Part shown: positions 14,450 to 23,315 of the stretch, in pieces
Layout of the letters: every line of letters begins with the position of its first letter
How positions within the stretch are numbered: the stretch's first letter is position 1
NCBI GenBank assembly: GCA_934448295.1
Contig: CAKSEY010000004.1
Coordinates: 62,001-126,000, forward strand
Source: an uncultured Oscillospiraceae bacterium
GTDB lineage: Bacteria > Bacillota > Clostridia > Oscillospirales > Ruminococcaceae
Direction of reading: 5' to 3'
DNA: 64,000 nt
The notes under the pieces: generated by a model
The model's database searches: none
What the model saw: the letters and a program-made list of their open reading frames with translations, nothing else
What the model was told of the DNA's origin: nothing
Made by a program: the position numbers and the translations under genes

Positions 14450-17269
14450 TTATCTTTGCTGGAGCTTTCTTTCAGCCCATTCCTGCTTGGTCATGAGCAC
14501 CTGACGGGGCTTGCTGCCCTCCAGCGGGCCGACTATGCCCATTTCCTCCATTATATCAACAAGCCTTGCGGCTCTGCCGTAGCCTAGTTTCAGACGGCGC
14601 TGGAGCGAGGACGTGCTGCACGTCCCGGATTCGATAACGAAATCTATCGCGTCCTCCAGGCGCTCGTCGCTCATGTCGATATCGCCGCTGTCAGAGCCCC
14701 GGCTGTCCTTATCCTGCGCGGAGGCGACCATCTCGGTCTGGCGCTCGACTTCCTCCATGACAAGCTCGTCATATTCAGCCTGGAATGTCTGCTTGATGAA
14801 CTCGACGGTGCGCTCGACCTCCTTGTCGGAAACGAAGCAGCCCTGTACGCGCTGGGCTTTAGGCATTCCCACCGGCATATACAGCATATCGCCGTTGCCC
14901 AGGAGCTTTTCCGCGCCGCTGGAATCCAGAATTACGCGGCTGTCCGTCTGGGAAGCCACCATCAGCGCGATTCGGCTAGGGATATTCGCCTTGATAAGTC
15001 CGGTTACGACATTTACTGTCGGGCGCTGCGTTGCAATGACAAGGTGCATTCCGGCGGCTCTCGCCATCTGCGCCAGGCGGACAATGCTGTCTTCTACGTC
15101 CTTCGGAGAAGCCATCATGAGGTCGGCAAGCTCGTCTATGAAGATCACGATGTGCGACATCTTTTTCAGTCCGCTGTCCGGGTCGGCGGCGAGTTCGTTG
15201 AAGCCGGTGAAATCGCGGACGTTGTTCTCCGAGAACATGCGGTAGCGGTTAAGCATTTCGTTGACCGCCCATGCCAGCGCGCCAGCCGCCTTTTTCGGGT
15301 CGGTGACTACCGGAATCAGCAGGTGCGGGATCCCGTTGTACATCATGAACTCAACCTTTTTCGGGTCTACCATTATCAGGCGCACGTCCTGCGGGGTGGA
15401 CTTCATGAGTATGCTCATGATGATAGAATTTACGCAAACCGACTTACCGGAGCCTGTGGTTCCGGCTATGAGCAGGTGCGGCATTTTCGCGATGTTACAA
15501 GTGACTGTCGCGCCGCTGATGTCCTTACCGAGAACGGTTTCAAGCTTCTTGTCGAAGCTCTTTTTGAAGTCCGGAGTATCCACCAGCTCGCGGAAATAAA
15601 CTGTATCGCGCGCTTTGTTCGGAACCTCGATTCCCACTGCGGATTTGTTCGGGATAGGGGCTTCGATACGAACCCCCGCCGAAGCGAGATTCAGCGCGAT
15701 ATCGTCCTGGAGCCCGGTTATCTTTGAGATTTTTACTCCGGGCGCTGGCTGTAACTCATACCGTGTTACGGACGGGCCGCGGCTCACGCCGACAAGCTTT
15801 GTCTGGACGCCGAAGCTCTGGAGGGCTTCCACAAGTTTCTTGGAGTTCCTGTCTATTTCGCTGTCGATATCCGCCTGGGAAAGCTTCTTCTGCACCGGAT
15901 TCAGCAGGCTGACCGGCGGCAGGGTGTACACGTCGCTGAACGTAAGCTCCTCCGGAGCGGGCTTTTTGAACGGCATCTGCGGCTTCTGGGCGGAAGATTC
16001 GGTGAACCTGCCGTCCGGGCGCGGGACTTCGATTATTTCTGGCTTCTGCGGCGCGGGAGATTCTGCGGGCGACCCTGTTTCTGCCGAAACCGCCGGTTCC
16101 TGCGGATCGTCAACCACATCATCCAGGTCGAACGGAAGCTCGCTTTCATCGGAGCTTGTGACGGTATTTTCCGGCAGATCCTCTATCCTGCTTATGGGAG
16201 CCTTTTCCTGCTCCTCCTCCCTGAAGCTGTGGATCGCGTCAAGCACCGGGACAAGCTCGGCTTTTTCGTCTATCAGCGGGTCTTTTGCCTGCTTTTCCGC
16301 TTCCTCGATCACGGCGCGGTTCTTTTCCATTATGTAGCCCTTGAGCTCCTCTATGTAGTCCTTGGTATCCTCGTGCTGTTCCTCCATGAGCTTCTGCTCC
16401 GGCTCTTCGGGCGCGGGGACTTCCTGCTGCTCCTCAGGTATTATCTCGGGCTCCGGCTCGTCAACGCTGAAAACGGCTTTCTTAAGCTCCGCGACGGTGC
16501 GCTTGTCCTCCTGCTCGGCGTTGATTTCCGCCTGGATACGGTCAAGCTCGTCCTTTTCAAGCTCAAACTGCTCGGCGGCAAGACGGTTTTCCTCCTTTAC
16601 GCGGCGGTGGTGTTCCACCGCTTTCTGCTTTGCAGTGGAAACCGGCTCGGACACTTTTCTTGTAAAATCGGCAACGGTTATCCCGCTGAATATCATCACG
16701 CAGGCGAGTATCAGCAGAACAATAATGATGGAAGCACCCAGTCTGCCCAGAAGCAGCAGAAGCCCGCCGATGAACAGCGCGAAAACTCCGCCGCCGTGGA
16801 ACTCCTTTCCGTCCTTGTAGAGATTCGCAATGACCTCGCCGAGATTTTCGCCGGGAGTTTCACCAACAAAGAAAATCTGCACGGCGGCGCACAGGAGCAG
16901 GATCCCTGCGGCGCTCATTCCGATGTCCTTTGCAAGCTTCGGGTCGTCCCTGTTTGCGGAAAGCCGCACCGCGACAAAGATTATCAGCGGCCCCACCAGA
17001 AAGGCGGAATACCCGAATACTCCGTGCATAAAATCGAAGAACGCGCGCCAGCCTTCGCCCTCCCCCGCAGGAATCACCGCCGCCAGGGTCAGGAGTATTC
17101 CCACGGCGAACATAATAACGGTGGCAATGTGACGGCGGCGCAGGCTTCGGCGGATTGCCTCCTCGCGCTGGCGCTGGAGCTCCGCTTCAAGGGATTTTTT
17201 CGAGGGTCTGGAGCGCCCGGCGCTTCCGGCGTTTTTTCCGGAGCGGGTGCTTGTATTTTTCTCAGCCAT
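14450..17269 (-). CDS. ftsK: DNA translocase FtsK/SpoIIIE
   Basis: A 939-residue hexameric ATPase that pumps chromosomal DNA through the closing septum. Four membrane segments lie in residues 46-196, followed by a coiled, acidic, Pro-rich linker (about 210-450), the RecA-like motor with Walker A G603-TTGSGKS-610 and Walker B IVIFIDELADLMM, then the winged-helix gamma domain that reads KOPS/SRS sequences (residues about 870-935, GTCSTSSLQRRLKLGYGRAARLVD). Whether it serves vegetative division, forespore packaging or both cannot be told. Adjacent tepA matches the ymfB/tepA-spoIIIE neighbourhood of Bacillus. Confidence 0.96.
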   Translation of the reverse strand: MAEKNTSTRSGKNAGSAGRSRPSKKSLEAELQRQREEAIRRSLRRRHIATVIMFAVGILLTLAAVIPAGEGEGWRAFFDFMHGVFGYSAFLVGPLIIFVAVRLSANRDDPKLAKDIGMSAAGILLLCAAVQIFFVGETPGENLGEVIANLYKDGKEFHGGGVFALFIGGLLLLLGRLGASIIIVLLILACVMIFSGITVADFTRKVSEPVSTAKQKAVEHHRRVKEENRLAAEQFELEKDELDRIQAEINAEQEDKRTVAELKKAVFSVDEPEPEIIPEEQQEVPAPEEPEQKLMEEQHEDTKDYIEELKGYIMEKNRAVIEEAEKQAKDPLIDEKAELVPVLDAIHSFREEEQEKAPISRIEDLPENTVTSSDESELPFDLDDVVDDPQEPAVSAETGSPAESPAPQKPEIIEVPRPDGRFTESSAQKPQMPFKKPAPEELTFSDVYTLPPVSLLNPVQKKLSQADIDSEIDRNSKKLVEALQSFGVQTKLVGVSRGPSVTRYELQPAPGVKISKITGLQDDIALNLASAGVRIEAPIPNKSAVGIEVPNKARDTVYFRELVDTPDFKKSFDKKLETVLGKDISGATVTCNIAKMPHLLIAGTTGSGKSVCVNSIIMSILMKSTPQDVRLIMVDPKKVEFMMYNGIPHLLIPVVTDPKKAAGALAWAVNEMLNRYRMFSENNVRDFTGFNELAADPDSGLKKMSHIVIFIDELADLMMASPKDVEDSIVRLAQMARAAGMHLVIATQRPTVNVVTGLIKANIPSRIALMVASQTDSRVILDSSGAEKLLGNGDMLYMPVGMPKAQRVQGCFVSDKEVERTVEFIKQTFQAEYDELVMEEVERQTEMVASAQDKDSRGSDSGDIDMSDERLEDAIDFVIESGTCSTSSLQRRLKLGYGRAARLVDIMEEMGIVGPLEGSKPRQVLMTKQEWAERKLQQR

Positions 17270-17298
17270 TATATCTGACTTCCTTTTCAGTAGTTATA

Positions 17299-18171
17299 TC
17301 AACCCGTAATAAGGGACATGAGCGTGTTCCCGGTGATGTGCTCCCACATTCCCGCCGCAACGCAGAGAACGCCGAGCACTGCCGTGTATATCCCGAAAAT
17401 CTTGTAGCGGTCGCGCTTTACGAGCCAGCTTACAAGCTTTATCGATAGGATACCGACAACGGCGGAAATGATGAATCCCAGCCCGAGCATGAGCCAGTCC
17501 AGCTCCATATCGGATTTCAGCGCGTCGCCGATTTCCAGCACGCTTCCGCCGAGTATCGCGGGAATACCCAGAATAAACGCGAACGTTACAGCGGTCTGCT
17601 TTTCCAGCCCGGAGAGAAGCCCGCCGGCGGTGGTGGAGCCGCTCCTTGAAACCCCGGGGAACAGCGCTACTACCTGGAAAAGTCCCACCGTAACGGCGTC
17701 CTTTACCGTCATCTGCTCAGCGGTGCGTGTTCCGTGCCCAAATTTGTCGGAAAGGAACAGCAGAAGCGCCGTGAACATAAACGCCACGCCCTCGAATACG
17801 ATGTCCCCGTCGCCCTGGCGCGCCGTGAAGAAATCCTGCACGAAATAGAACGGCACCAGAATTACCGTAGCGATGATCACCATAAACATCATGCGGCGGT
17901 TTCCGTTCATGTTCTTCCAGGAAAATTTCCCGGTGAAGATATCGCGGATGGTCAGGAAGAACTCCTTTATCATGCCCCAGATAGTCCCCCAGAACGCGAT
18001 GAACACCGCCAGAAGAGTTCCCAGATGCAGCACCAGCGAAAGGATCAGCGCCGCCTCTCCGTCAACGCCCGTGATGTGCTGAACAACCGAAAGATGTCCC
18101 GAGCTTGAAACCGGCAGGAACTCCGTAAGCCCCTGGACTACCGCCTGAATTATTACTGTTAGTATGTCCAT
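17299..18171 (-). CDS. uppP: undecaprenyl-diphosphatase UppP/BacA
   Basis: A 290-residue membrane phosphatase recycling undecaprenyl pyrophosphate to the carrier phosphate. Catalytic motifs are visible: QGLTEFLPVSSSGHL near residues 14-28 (the Glu-rich EFLPVSSSGH motif) and FPGVSRSGSTTAGG in the middle. Eight hydrophobic segments. Members of this family also set bacitracin tolerance. It lies between tepA and ftsK in one operon; pairing with uppS elsewhere in this window gives both synthesis and recycling of the carrier. Confidence 0.96.
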   Translation of the reverse strand: MDILTVIIQAVVQGLTEFLPVSSSGHLSVVQHITGVDGEAALILSLVLHLGTLLAVFIAFWGTIWGMIKEFFLTIRDIFTGKFSWKNMNGNRRMMFMVIIATVILVPFYFVQDFFTARQGDGDIVFEGVAFMFTALLLFLSDKFGHGTRTAEQMTVKDAVTVGLFQVVALFPGVSRSGSTTAGGLLSGLEKQTAVTFAFILGIPAILGGSVLEIGDALKSDMELDWLMLGLGFIISAVVGILSIKLVSWLVKRDRYKIFGIYTAVLGVLCVAAGMWEHITGNTLMSLITG

Positions 18172-18220
18172 ATTTTCCCCTTATGTATCTGTTATGTAAT
18201 CCGCCCGAGGGCGGTCCGTA

Positions 18221-19117
18221 TCATCTTGTGCCGCGCCAGTCGGCGGAATTAAGCCGCTCGTCCCGGGCTATGCTCTCGGCTGTCGGATGGGTCGCCCTGA
18301 CCTGGAGCACCGCGTTTTTCTTTTTGGAGCCCTTTTCCTCGGCGCCGTCCGATTTTGACTTCTTTGCCGTCTGCTTTTTTCCGGAGCCGGAGTGCTTTTT
18401 CGGCTTCTGCTCCTTTTTCTCCGGGAAATTTTCCGCCCGCTTTTCTATGAGGGAATACAGGCACTCCACCGCGTCCGCCAGCCCGCCGAGGTGGTCGATA
18501 AGCCCCTCCTTCACCGCGTCCGCGCCCTCGAGAACCGTGCCGATATCCATTACCAGCTCGTCCTTTTCCATCATCAGCTCGTGGAAGCGCTCCGGGGTCA
18601 TGCGGCTGTTGGTGGTGACGAAGCGGGTTATGCGCTCCTGCATTTTTTCAAACCACGACATGGTCTGCGGAACTCCCAGCACCATGCCGTTCGTGCGCAC
18701 CGGGTGTATCGTCATGGTGGCTGACGGCACTATGAAGCTCACGTCCGCGCTGACCGCAAGCGGAACTCCTATTGAATGTCCGCCGCCGACAACTATTGAA
18801 ACGGTAGGCTTCGACATTCCCGCGATAAGCTCGGAAATAGCAAGCCCCGCCTCCACGTCGCCGCCCACCGTGTTCAAGACTACCATCAGTCCCTCTACGG
18901 TGCTGTCCTGCTCAATAGCTGCAAGCGCCGGGATAATGTGCTCGTACTTCGTGGTCTTGTTCTGCGGCGGGAGGATATAGTGCCCCTCAATCTGACCGAT
19001 TATCGACAGGCAGTGTATGTTGTGCGGCGCGTTCCCGGTCGCGATTATTCCGTTGTCGATTATCTGCTGGTTCTGTTCCTCGGTGAACGGAGCTTCGTTG
19101 TTGTTTTCTTCGCTCAT
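18221..19117 (-). CDS. tepA: ClpP-fold serine protease TepA
   Basis: A 298-residue ClpP/crotonase-fold protein of the TepA (YmfB) group. The nucleophile is Ser115 in GGGHSIGVPLA; the oxyanion strand LNTVGGDVEAG and the His-containing MTIHPVRTNG follow the ClpP order. The last 70 residues are Lys/Ser-rich and of low complexity. Bacillus TepA is linked to protein export and to SASP degradation in germination. It is the promoter-proximal gene of tepA-uppP-ftsK-ygiQ-MBL-DUF3006 and has an AGGAGG site before its ATG. Confidence 0.9.
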   Translation of the reverse strand: MSEENNNEAPFTEEQNQQIIDNGIIATGNAPHNIHCLSIIGQIEGHYILPPQNKTTKYEHIIPALAAIEQDSTVEGLMVVLNTVGGDVEAGLAISELIAGMSKPTVSIVVGGGHSIGVPLAVSADVSFIVPSATMTIHPVRTNGMVLGVPQTMSWFEKMQERITRFVTTNSRMTPERFHELMMEKDELVMDIGTVLEGADAVKEGLIDHLGGLADAVECLYSLIEKRAENFPEKKEQKPKKHSGSGKKQTAKKSKSDGAEEKGSKKKNAVLQVRATHPTAESIARDERLNSADWRGTR

Positions 19118-19214
19118 TGCTGTTCCTCCTGAAAAATGTGTTTGTATATATTATTTCAGGGCGGGGCGGAATTATGCAGAAAATTTCCAGCCGGATTTAT
19201 AGCAGTACAATATT

Positions 19215-19243
19215 ATTATATCACAATCCCTCGCTAAAATCAA
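19215..19243 (-). promoter_or_regulatory. sigma-A promoter of the tepA operon
   Basis: Minus strand TTGATT (19243-19238), 17 bases, TATAAT (19220-19215). The leader is about 95 bases. The divergent gap 19118-19364 also holds weak mother-cell-like boxes for the sipL gene (CATACGAC near 19288 and CATATACT near 19314), which I do not call individually. Confidence 0.7.
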
Positions 19244-19364
19244 ATGTTTTTTGGCGCATTTTATGTCGTGGGAGAAATTTTCGTACAACTTATCATACGA
19301 CCCTGTGAACAAGCATATACTGCTGGTGAAAAGCAATATCATCACACCCGTGAAGGAGGAAACA

Positions 19365-20909
19365 ATGGAAGAATTAAACAGAAACGCCAACGCAGTGTTT
19401 CTCAACGAAACACTGTTCGATGGACAGACTGAGCAGGGCGTGGAGCTTGACCATGTTCTGCCGGACTACTACCCCGAGATTTTCAGAATTCTGAAGTGCT
19501 GCCTTACCCCGATGGTGATTTCTTCCGCCGTGTCGGGAAATAAGCTCATGCTTGACGGAATAGTGCTCATCAGGGTGCTGTACCTTGAGGAGAACAGCAC
19601 CGCGCTCCACTGCGTTGAGCAGAGGTACACATGGTCGAAAACCGTGGATATCTCGGCGCGCCCCGAGGGGCTGTGCGGAGAGCCGATGGTCACCGTGACC
19701 CCGAAGGTGGATTACTGCAACTGCCGCGCGGTCAGCAGCCGGAGGATAGACGTCCGCGGGGCGATAAGCTGCCGCATTCTCGTCACCTGCCCCGCAAAAT
19801 TCACGATGCCCGCGATACCGGACGGAGTTCAGGTGCTCAGCCGGAATTATACGGCAGGCTCAGAGCCGATATGCTCCGACAGGCAGATAACGGTGCGCGA
19901 GGATATAGAAACCGGCGCTTCCGGGATAGAGTACATCGTGAACTGCGACGCTTCCCCGAAGCTGGACGACGTGCGGATCATCGCGAACAAGGCGGTCATC
20001 AAGGGAACCGTCACCGTATCGGCGCTCTACGGGCTGCACACGGACGAACACGCAGGCTGTGACGACCTGGAAAAAATGACCGCCGATATCCCTGTCAGCC
20101 AGATCGTCGATATGCCCGGTCTCACCGACCAGCATAGCTGTCAGCCGGAGCTTATCGTGCGGAGCTGCGAGCTTCAGCCGAAGCCGGACAGCGGTATCCT
20201 TTCCTGCGAGATCCTTCTGGAATGCCGCTGCACCGCTTCAACGGAGAGCACCGCCGCGATCCCCTGCGACCTTTATTCAACGGATTATGAATGTGAATTC
20301 GCGACCGAGCAGATAAAGCTGCCGCTCAACAGGCGCGCCGTTTCCGGGCAGGTTCCGGTGAAGTGCTCCATGACCTGCGACAGCGGCGAGATATCCTCCG
20401 TATGGGACTGCCGCAGCACTGTTACCAGCCTGATGTGCCGCCCCGACCCCGGAAACGGGCTCCTTGTCACCGGGCAGGTTTGCGTTCAGGCGGTGGGCAG
20501 GGCTTCCGGGAATGTTCCGTTCTTCGCTGAGAAGCAGGAGGCGTTCGAGCAGGTCATTCCGGCGCAGAATGTGACCCAGGACACGATATCAGCCTGCCGC
20601 GCCGCCGTGGGAGATACCGGCTTCGCCATCAGGCAGGACGGCGGTCTTGACGTCACCGCCCGGCTGGATATCACGGGAGAGCTTTCGGAGAATCAACAGG
20701 TAATGGCGGTGAGCAGCGTTTCTGTCCGGGAGGATAAGCCGAAGGAGCGCTCCGACGAATTTGCGCTGAGGATATGCTACACCTCCGGGGAAAGCTGCTG
20801 GGATATCGCGAAGCGCTGCAATACCACCGTTGACGCGATCATGTGCGAAAATAATATAGATGACCGCGAGGCTGAGCTGTCCGGAATGGTCATCATTCCC
20901 ATTGTTTAA
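19365..20909 (+). CDS. sipL: SipL-like spore morphogenetic protein (SPOCS/DUF3794 plus LysM)
   Basis: About 514 residues. Three diverged DUF3794/SPOCS beta domains: the first around DHVLPDYYPEIFRILKC, the second around IVNCDASPKLDDVRIIANKAVIKGTVTVSALYG, the third around residues 310-455 with LDITGELSENQQ. A C-terminal LysM follows: LRICYTSGESCWDIAKRCNTTVDAIMCENNI. In Clostridioides difficile SipL binds SpoIVA through its LysM and is essential for coat formation. ATG 19365 is set by GAAGGAGGA. The gene is immediately followed by spoIVA, so the two partners are co-expressed. Confidence 0.9.
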   Translation: MEELNRNANAVFLNETLFDGQTEQGVELDHVLPDYYPEIFRILKCCLTPMVISSAVSGNKLMLDGIVLIRVLYLEENSTALHCVEQRYTWSKTVDISARPEGLCGEPMVTVTPKVDYCNCRAVSSRRIDVRGAISCRILVTCPAKFTMPAIPDGVQVLSRNYTAGSEPICSDRQITVREDIETGASGIEYIVNCDASPKLDDVRIIANKAVIKGTVTVSALYGLHTDEHAGCDDLEKMTADIPVSQIVDMPGLTDQHSCQPELIVRSCELQPKPDSGILSCEILLECRCTASTESTAAIPCDLYSTDYECEFATEQIKLPLNRRAVSGQVPVKCSMTCDSGEISSVWDCRSTVTSLMCRPDPGNGLLVTGQVCVQAVGRASGNVPFFAEKQEAFEQVIPAQNVTQDTISACRAAVGDTGFAIRQDGGLDVTARLDITGELSENQQVMAVSSVSVREDKPKERSDEFALRICYTSGESCWDIAKRCNTTVDAIMCENNIDDREAELSGMVIIPIV

Positions 20910-20920
20910 GGAGCGTGAAC

Positions 20921-22396
20921 ATGAATAATTCGATCTACTCAGACATTGCAAGGCGGACGGACGGGAATATCTACCTCGGAATCGTGGGGCCCGTTCGCTC
21001 TGGTAAGTCAACATTCATCACAAGGCTGATGAACACACTGGTTATCCCGAACATAACAGATGATTTCCAGCGGGAACGGGCAAACGACGAGCTGCCGCAG
21101 TCCTCCGCAGGAAAGACGATAATGACCACAGAACCGAAATTCGTGCCGGAAAAGGCGGTAAGCATCGTGCTTGACGGCGGCGTGAAGATGAACGTAAGGC
21201 TTATAGACTGCGTAGGGTACATAGTTCCAAGCGCGATAGGCTACATCGAAAACGAAGCCCCGCGAATGGTTATGACCCCCTGGTTTGACGAAGAGATACC
21301 GTTCAACATGGCGGCGGAGGTCGGCACGCGGAAGGTTATCACGGAGCACTCCACCATAGGGATAGTCGTCACCACCGACGGCAGCATCACCGATATTCCC
21401 CGGGAGGAATACCAGGCGGCGGAGGAGCGCATAATCGCCGAGCTGAACGAGATAAACAAGCCCTTCGTTGTACTGCTGAACTGCCAGAGTCCGGAATCCG
21501 CCGAAAGCCGCCGCTTAGCCGCCGAGATGGAACAGAAATACTCCGCCCCGGTCATGGCGGTCAACTGCCTTGACATCACAGAGGAGCAGATAAAGGAGCT
21601 TCTCGGCAAGGTGCTGCTCCAGTTCCCGATATGCGAAATAAAAATCAGAATGCCGCGCTGGGTCAACTCCCTCGACAAGAGCCACTGGCTGCGCACCGAG
21701 CTGCTTGAGAGCATACGCAGCGCCGCTGCTGACGTCCGAGGAATCAGCGATATAAAGACCTGCGCGGAAAAAATATCCGGGTGCGAGTATGTGACCCGGG
21801 TAATTCCGGAGGACATAGACCTCGGCACTGGTTCGGGGGTTATCGACATTACGCTCAATAACGAGCTTTTCTACCAGATTCTCGGCGAGGCGACCGGGCT
21901 GGAGCTGCGCAGCGAGAGCGACCTCATGCCGTGCATGATAGAGCTTGCGCAGATAAAGAACAAGTACGAGCGCGTCCGGGGAGCTCTGGAGGAGGTCGAG
22001 GCTACCGGCTACGGAATCGTGCTGCCGACCATGGACGAACTCAAGCTGGAGGAGCCGAAAATTGTGAAGCAGGGCGGAAAATACGGCGTAAGGCTGCGAG
22101 CGAGCGCACCGTCGATCCACATGATGTCTGCGGATATCACAACGGAGATCAACCCGATAGTCGGCAGCGAGAAGCAGTCGGAGGAGCTGATCGCGTACCT
22201 CCTGACGGATTTCGAGGAGAATCCTAAGAAAATCTGGGAAAGCAACATTTTCGGGAAATCCCTTCACGAGCTGGTCAACGAGGGTCTCCACAACAAGCTC
22301 TACCGAATGCCTGCGGACGCGCGCATGAAGCTACAGGAAACTATCCAGCGGATAATCAACGAGGGCTGCGGCGGGCTTATCTGTATTATTCTCTGA
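20921..22396 (+). CDS. spoIVA: stage IV sporulation protein A, coat basement ATPase
   Basis: About 491 residues, the ATPase that polymerises on the outer forespore membrane as the platform for the coat. The N-terminal TRAFAC-like domain has Walker A GPVRSGKST at residues 23-31, a switch region DELPQSSAGKTIMTTEPKFVP, Walker B-like LIDCVGY, and a base-specificity NCQSPES in place of NKxD. The C-terminal third, ending IINEGCGGLICIIL, is the self-assembly and membrane-targeting part, with the conserved Gly/Ile-rich end. AAGGAG precedes ATG 20921, eleven bases after sipL. Confidence 0.97.
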   Translation: MNNSIYSDIARRTDGNIYLGIVGPVRSGKSTFITRLMNTLVIPNITDDFQRERANDELPQSSAGKTIMTTEPKFVPEKAVSIVLDGGVKMNVRLIDCVGYIVPSAIGYIENEAPRMVMTPWFDEEIPFNMAAEVGTRKVITEHSTIGIVVTTDGSITDIPREEYQAAEERIIAELNEINKPFVVLLNCQSPESAESRRLAAEMEQKYSAPVMAVNCLDITEEQIKELLGKVLLQFPICEIKIRMPRWVNSLDKSHWLRTELLESIRSAAADVRGISDIKTCAEKISGCEYVTRVIPEDIDLGTGSGVIDITLNNELFYQILGEATGLELRSESDLMPCMIELAQIKNKYERVRGALEEVEATGYGIVLPTMDELKLEEPKIVKQGGKYGVRLRASAPSIHMMSADITTEINPIVGSEKQSEELIAYLLTDFEENPKKIWESNIFGKSLHELVNEGLHNKLYRMPADARMKLQETIQRIINEGCGGLICIIL

Positions 22397-22413
22397 GTAC
22401 CTAATAATATAAA

Positions 22414-22447
22414 ATCTCCCCCGCTATTGCGAGGGAGATCCTTTTTA
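22414..22447. terminator. terminator between spoIVA and the SASP gene
   Basis: ATCTCCC (22414-22420) pairs with GGGAGAT (22433-22439), followed by CCTTTTT; the upstream AAAA gives some function in both directions. Confidence 0.75.
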
Positions 22448-22457
22448 TCAGGAAAAA

Positions 22458-22646
22458 TTACTGAGCAGAGTTCTGCTGGGTGTAGCTTGCGATCATGTTC
22501 TTTACCATCTGACCGCCGATAGAACCAGCCTGTCTTGCAGTGAGTTCGCCGTTATAGCCGTTGGAGTTCAGCGGAACACCGACCTCGCTTGCTGCCTGCA
22601 TCTTGATGCTGTTGAGTGCGCTCTTAGTCTGCTTATTGGATGCCAT
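22458..22646 (-). CDS. alpha/beta-type small acid-soluble spore protein
   Basis: A 62-residue SASP that saturates spore DNA and protects it. The germination protease site region is KMQAASEVGVPL and the second signature GELTARQAGSIGGQMVKNMI; both match the family. An AGGAG site precedes the ATG. No clear sigma-G promoter is visible upstream, although one would be expected for a forespore gene. Confidence 0.96.
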   Translation of the reverse strand: MASNKQTKSALNSIKMQAASEVGVPLNSNGYNGELTARQAGSIGGQMVKNMIASYTQQNSAQ

Positions 22647-22690
22647 AATCTTATTCTCCTTTAATAAAAAACTTTTTGAGATACCGCAGC

Positions 22691-22729
22691 TTCCGCTCCG
22701 ATTCTCGTTACAGGAGCGGAACGTTTTTT
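22691..22729 (+). terminator. plus-strand terminator between the SASP and perR genes
   Basis: A perfect 9-bp stem TTCCGCTCC (22691-22699) with GGAGCGGAA (22713-22721), then CG and six T. It points along the plus strand although both neighbouring genes are on the minus strand. Confidence 0.6.
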
Positions 22730-22805
22730 GCTTCGCCCTTGTGGTAGTATTATTTTCAGCACGGCGTTTTTTATTAAAGGAAATTGTTTCACAAATCTTT
22801 TGAAA

Positions 22806-23189
22806 TTAATTCTCGCAGGAAAGGCACTCCGCGCATACTCCCTTTAAATTCAGCGTAACGCGGGTTATTTTATGCCCGGACTGCTCCATCACCGTCTGCG
22901 GTATCTCATCAAGGCAGTTCAGCTCCACGTCGAAAACGCGGCGGCATTTCTCGCAGATCATATGGTAGTGGCAGTCGGTTCTGCCGTCAAAGCGGTCGCT
23001 TCCGTCAGCTATCGGGATTTTAAGCAGCATTCCCGCCTCGCTGAGCTGGTTCAGGTTTCTGTACACCGTGCCAAGGCTCAGGTTCGGATTTTCGTTTTTA
23101 AGAGAGCGGTAGACTTCCTCGGCTGTGGGGTGCGTTGGGTATTTCATCACCTGCTCGTATATTATTTCTCTTTGTCTGGAAAAGTTCAT
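22806..23189 (-). CDS. perR: Fur-family regulator, PerR type
   Basis: A 127-residue winged-helix metalloregulator. The regulatory-metal ligands typical of PerR are present: H20 (in THPTAEEVY), D68 (RFD), H74 and H76 (HYH) and D87. The structural zinc site is C79-x2-C82 with C119-x2-C122. In PerR, oxidation of the His ligands by peroxide releases the DNA; distinguishing PerR from Fur by ligands alone is suggestive. The N-terminus is slightly short. It has its own perfect sigma-A promoter. Confidence 0.85.
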   Translation of the reverse strand: MNFSRQREIIYEQVMKYPTHPTAEEVYRSLKNENPNLSLGTVYRNLNQLSEAGMLLKIPIADGSDRFDGRTDCHYHMICEKCRRVFDVELNCLDEIPQTVMEQSGHKITRVTLNLKGVCAECLSCEN

Positions 23190-23236
23190 ATTTCCCCCGG
23201 TTCCATTCGACTGTTAAATCAATAATTGTTACTGTT

Positions 23237-23265
23237 ATTATACCATAAAATAACGCGTTTGTCAA
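23237..23265 (-). promoter_or_regulatory. consensus sigma-A promoter of perR
   Basis: Minus strand TTGACA (23265-23260), 17 bases, TATAAT (23242-23237): both boxes perfect. Confidence 0.8.
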
Positions 23266-23275
23266 TAGTCCGGAG

Positions 23276-23308
23276 AAAATGGAAGCTCCCGCAGGCTTTA
23301 CGGGAGCT
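23276..23308 (-). terminator. terminator after carB
   Basis: An 8-bp stem AGCTCCCG (23284-23291) with CGGGAGCT (23301-23308); on the minus strand it is followed by TCCATTTTC. It lies seven bases beyond the carB stop. Confidence 0.6.
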
Positions 23309-23315
23309 TTTGAAT

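Noticed and set aside
23217..23245. Possible PerR box near the perR promoter
   Set aside because: Only five-base AATAA/TTATT arms nine bases apart; too weak against the PerR consensus.
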